From the NCBI GenBank assembly GCA_964546145.1, contig CAZJIU010000023.1:1-27036 (forward strand): DNA of 27,036 nt, read 5' to 3'. Below are positions 25,370 through 27,036 of this stretch, one piece after another; positions within the stretch are counted from its first letter, which is position 1, and each line of letters begins with the position of its first letter. The position numbers and the translations under genes were made by a program. Origin of the DNA: CAZAKO01 sp964546145. Lineage in GTDB: Bacteria > Fidelibacterota > UBA2242. The notes beneath the pieces were generated by a model. The model was given only the letters and a program-made list of their open reading frames with translations, did no database searches and was not told the DNA's origin.

Positions 25370-26092
25370 CTAAGTCCATGGAGTAACATAAATAATATAG
25401 TAACCGGTTGCATTTATATCGGATGACCGAATTTTTATTATGTAATACCCGGCTTGGCTGGGTGTCCACTCAAGTATTTCCGTTACAGCATCAGAACCAG
25501 CGACTCCCGTGGCGACCACATTATCATTTTCGTCAACCAATGTCATTTGAATATTATTCACTGAGCATTGATTGGCATTGATTGAAATATTAAAACCGTG
25601 ATCGGTACCCGCGTAGAATTTAAGACAATCGATATCACCAGCGGGCATGATTGACAGGTGCATATCGTTAGGTTCTTCATCAACAAGCGTCAGTATTGTC
25701 GCGTTGGCTAAATCATTATTTGGTTCTTTAGCATCATGATCGGGAATGTTCGCCTCCACTACCTCACTAAAGTCGCTGGTCCCGGCATTATTCTCCGCTC
25801 TGACGGCATAGAACCGATTATAATAATCGTATTCAAAGTCATCGTACCAGGCTTCATCAGGATCGGCAATTTCAGTAAAAGTTTTCGGATCTTCATTGTC
25901 ACCCCGGCAAACTTCATATTGAGATACACCAGTGATATTGTCCCAATGTAGTTCAACATAGTCATCTACTTCGTTATAAACCGCGGTTAAACCACTGGGA
26001 GCATCAGGCTTTTCAAAAAAAGAACATGAGGTACACAAAATTAATACCAGGAGACAGCCCAAAACTACAAAACCTGAAAAGATCTTCTTCAT
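25370..26092 (-). CDS. Lipoprotein with fibronectin-III and PPC-like domains
   Basis: This 240-residue surface or periplasmic protein has a lipoprotein-type signal peptide (basic MKK, hydrophobic core, then CTSC as lipobox; Cys at the -3 position is unusual). Residues about 30-115 form a fibronectin type III domain (PDAPSGLTAVYNE..YVELHWDN, ending in FYAVRAENNAG). Residues about 118-240 resemble the PPC (bacterial pre-peptidase C-terminal) beta-sandwich, opening with EPNND and ending with GYYIIYVTPWT. No catalytic domain is present, so it probably acts in binding or adhesion. GGAGGT lies 4 nt before the ATG. Confidence 0.8.
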   Translation of the reverse strand: MKKIFSGFVVLGCLLVLILCTSCSFFEKPDAPSGLTAVYNEVDDYVELHWDNITGVSQYEVCRGDNEDPKTFTEIADPDEAWYDDFEYDYYNRFYAVRAENNAGTSDFSEVVEANIPDHDAKEPNNDLANATILTLVDEEPNDMHLSIMPAGDIDCLKFYAGTDHGFNISINANQCSVNNIQMTLVDENDNVVATGVAGSDAVTEILEWTPSQAGYYIIKIRSSDINATGYYIIYVTPWT

Positions 26093-26412
26093 TTCACCTC
26101 CGAACGATAGTAATATTTATATTAAGTACATTTCAGAAGGAAAAATAGGTTTTCTATGAACTTAAAGTCAAGTCCAAATATTTTATTCTATTTAAGTGGC
26201 AACGTTTTATGATATGTATCACAGTAATTTCATTGCAGATTGTGAACCATGGAACGCGGAATAAGTGGTATGGTCAAGCAACTAGAAGTTTTTTATTGGG
26301 GGTCTGCTTGACACGACTTGTGGAAGGTTTTGTTCAGATAAAAACAATTGCATTTCTCTTTAAAATGATATATTTTGTATGTGCAATTGAAAGTACATTT
26401 AAAGGAAAAATT
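26093..26412. other. Intergenic region upstream of the toxin-antitoxin pair
   Basis: This 320-bp AT-rich stretch lies between two divergent genes and must hold both promoters. A TTGACA at 26308-26313 has no good -10 at the right distance. TTGCAT (26348) with TATTTT or TATATT near 26369-26376 is a weaker candidate promoter for the antitoxin. The 10-mer AAGTACATTT occurs at 26124 and again at 26391, each time followed by AAGGAAAAAT. An 18-codon ORF near 26156 looks spurious. Confidence 0.5.
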
Positions 26413-26676
26413 ATGAGATTCGTCAATATCAGAGAACTAAGCAAGTCACCTTCCAAATATATGAAAAGTGCCAATGAGGAAAGTGATTTGATCGTTACCC
26501 GCAATGGTCTGCCATACGTTGTTATTTCCAGGATTGATGGCAGTGAACTGGAAGATTACATTTTGGCTAAGCACTTTGGTCTCGAAGAAGAATTTCAACG
26601 GGCGGTCAAAGAATACGAATCGGGCGAGACAATTAATGCGGATAATTTGTTGGCGCAGGTCGAGCAGAACAGTTAA
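26413..26676 (+). CDS. Type II antitoxin, Phd/YefM family
   Basis: This 87-residue antitoxin has the Phd/YefM N-terminal DNA-binding fold (RFVNIRELSKSPSKYM, then LIVTRNGLPYVVIS), followed by an acidic C-terminal tail of the sort that wraps the toxin. By family, it neutralises the downstream toxin and represses its own promoter. The start is ATG 26413, with AAGGA 6 nt upstream; the frame stays open to 26209 but the extra 68 residues do not resemble the family. Its stop codon directly abuts the GTG of the toxin. Confidence 0.88.
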   Translation: MRFVNIRELSKSPSKYMKSANEESDLIVTRNGLPYVVISRIDGSELEDYILAKHFGLEEEFQRAVKEYESGETINADNLLAQVEQNS

Positions 26677-26997
26677 GTGAAATTCAAAGTCGAATATACT
26701 AAAAGAGCGGTTAGAGATTTAAAATCCTTTCCGTCAGATCAGCAAAGAAAGATTATCCGGGAGACAATCAGACTCGCGAATAATCCTTTTCCATCCAAGA
26801 AAAGAATCAAGCGAGTTCAAGGTATTAAGTTTCCCTGCTATCGTTTGAGAATTGACACTGGTTCTGATACATTCCGAGTGTTTTATGGAATTAAACATGA
26901 AGTCATTTTTATCTTGTGCATTGTGACGAAAAAGGATGCCGAAAAAATATTGAAGAATCTGAAAAACGTAAAATTCCCTTCGAATATCGGCTATTAA
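26677..26997 (+). CDS. Type II toxin, RelE/ParE family
   Basis: This 106-residue basic protein has the RelE/ParE pattern: VEYTKRAVRDLKSFP at the N-terminus, a central YRLRIDTGSDTFRVFY strand pair, and the C-terminal strand EVIFILCIVTKKDAEKIL. RelE members cleave mRNA on the ribosome and ParE members poison gyrase; the sequence does not clearly decide between them. The start is GTG, placed immediately after the antitoxin TAA with no strong Shine-Dalgarno, so translation is probably coupled to the antitoxin. Confidence 0.88.
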   Translation: MKFKVEYTKRAVRDLKSFPSDQQRKIIRETIRLANNPFPSKKRIKRVQGIKFPCYRLRIDTGSDTFRVFYGIKHEVIFILCIVTKKDAEKILKNLKNVKFPSNIGY

Positions 26998-27036
26998 TTA
27001 CGGATTTATTTGTCTGTATATTTCGAAAGCTCAATT

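Noticed and set aside
26209..26412. N-terminal extension of the antitoxin (68 residues)
   Set aside because: The extension does not resemble Phd/YefM proteins, and ATG 26413 has AAGGA at good spacing.

Overview
The window reads as a piece of a metagenome-style scaffold (it carries a 100-N assembly gap) from a moderate-GC, Gram-negative-type bacterium. The gene families point to the FCB superphylum: a DUF2723/GT117 glycosyltransferase, a DUF4835 (PorD-like) exported protein, an LPP20-type exported protein, a DUF4139 protein and a fibronectin-III/PPC lipoprotein. A consensus sigma70-like promoter (TTGACA-17-TAAAAT) and frequent purine-rich Shine-Dalgarno sites argue against a classical Bacteroides-type organism. 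A lineage such as Calditrichota, KSB1, Marinimicrobia or Ignavibacteria would fit, but the sequence alone does not settle this.

Layout. (1) 239-5713, minus strand: a three-gene sensory operon made of a five-PAS protein with no output domain, a five-PAS NarL-type histidine kinase and a NarL/FixJ response regulator, followed by a long hairpin with a T-run (about 77-139) that looks like its terminator. (2) 5992-6891, minus: a patatin-like phospholipase, divergent from (3) 6973-7947, plus: an unrecognised exported protein. (4) 8086-21113, plus: a closely packed run of PlsC-type acyltransferase, a two-TM potassium channel with RCK domain, a stand-alone cyclic-nucleotide-binding protein, valS, a DUF4139 protein, recG, a DUF1844 protein, a DUF2723/GT117 membrane glycosyltransferase and a GT2 glycosyltransferase. 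Several of these genes start with TTG. (5) 21126-21965, minus: a PorD/DUF4835-like protein, divergent from 22164-23633, plus: an LPP20-like exported protein. (6) 23688-25043, minus: a B12-binding-type radical SAM protein broken by the N gap, then a minus-strand FN3-PPC lipoprotein (25370-26092). (7) 26413-26997, plus: a Phd/YefM-RelE/ParE toxin-antitoxin pair at the right edge.

How the genes work together. The sensory operon probably passes several PAS-sensed inputs to one LuxR-type DNA-binding regulator. The acyltransferase and patatin act on membrane lipids. The channel and the cyclic-nucleotide-binding protein overlap by one base and look like a cyclic-nucleotide-gated potassium channel split into two polypeptides; this is the most interesting candidate system here. 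The DUF2723 and GT2 genes suggest envelope or protein glycosylation, in the same neighbourhood as a PorD-like protein of the type IX secretion family.

The clearest sequence anomalies are a sharp AT-rich tract covering the 3' end of valS and the start of the next gene, a recent tandem PAS duplication in the kinase, and the under-sized assembly gap in the radical SAM gene. I saw no tRNA, rRNA, CRISPR array, insertion sequence or prophage gene.
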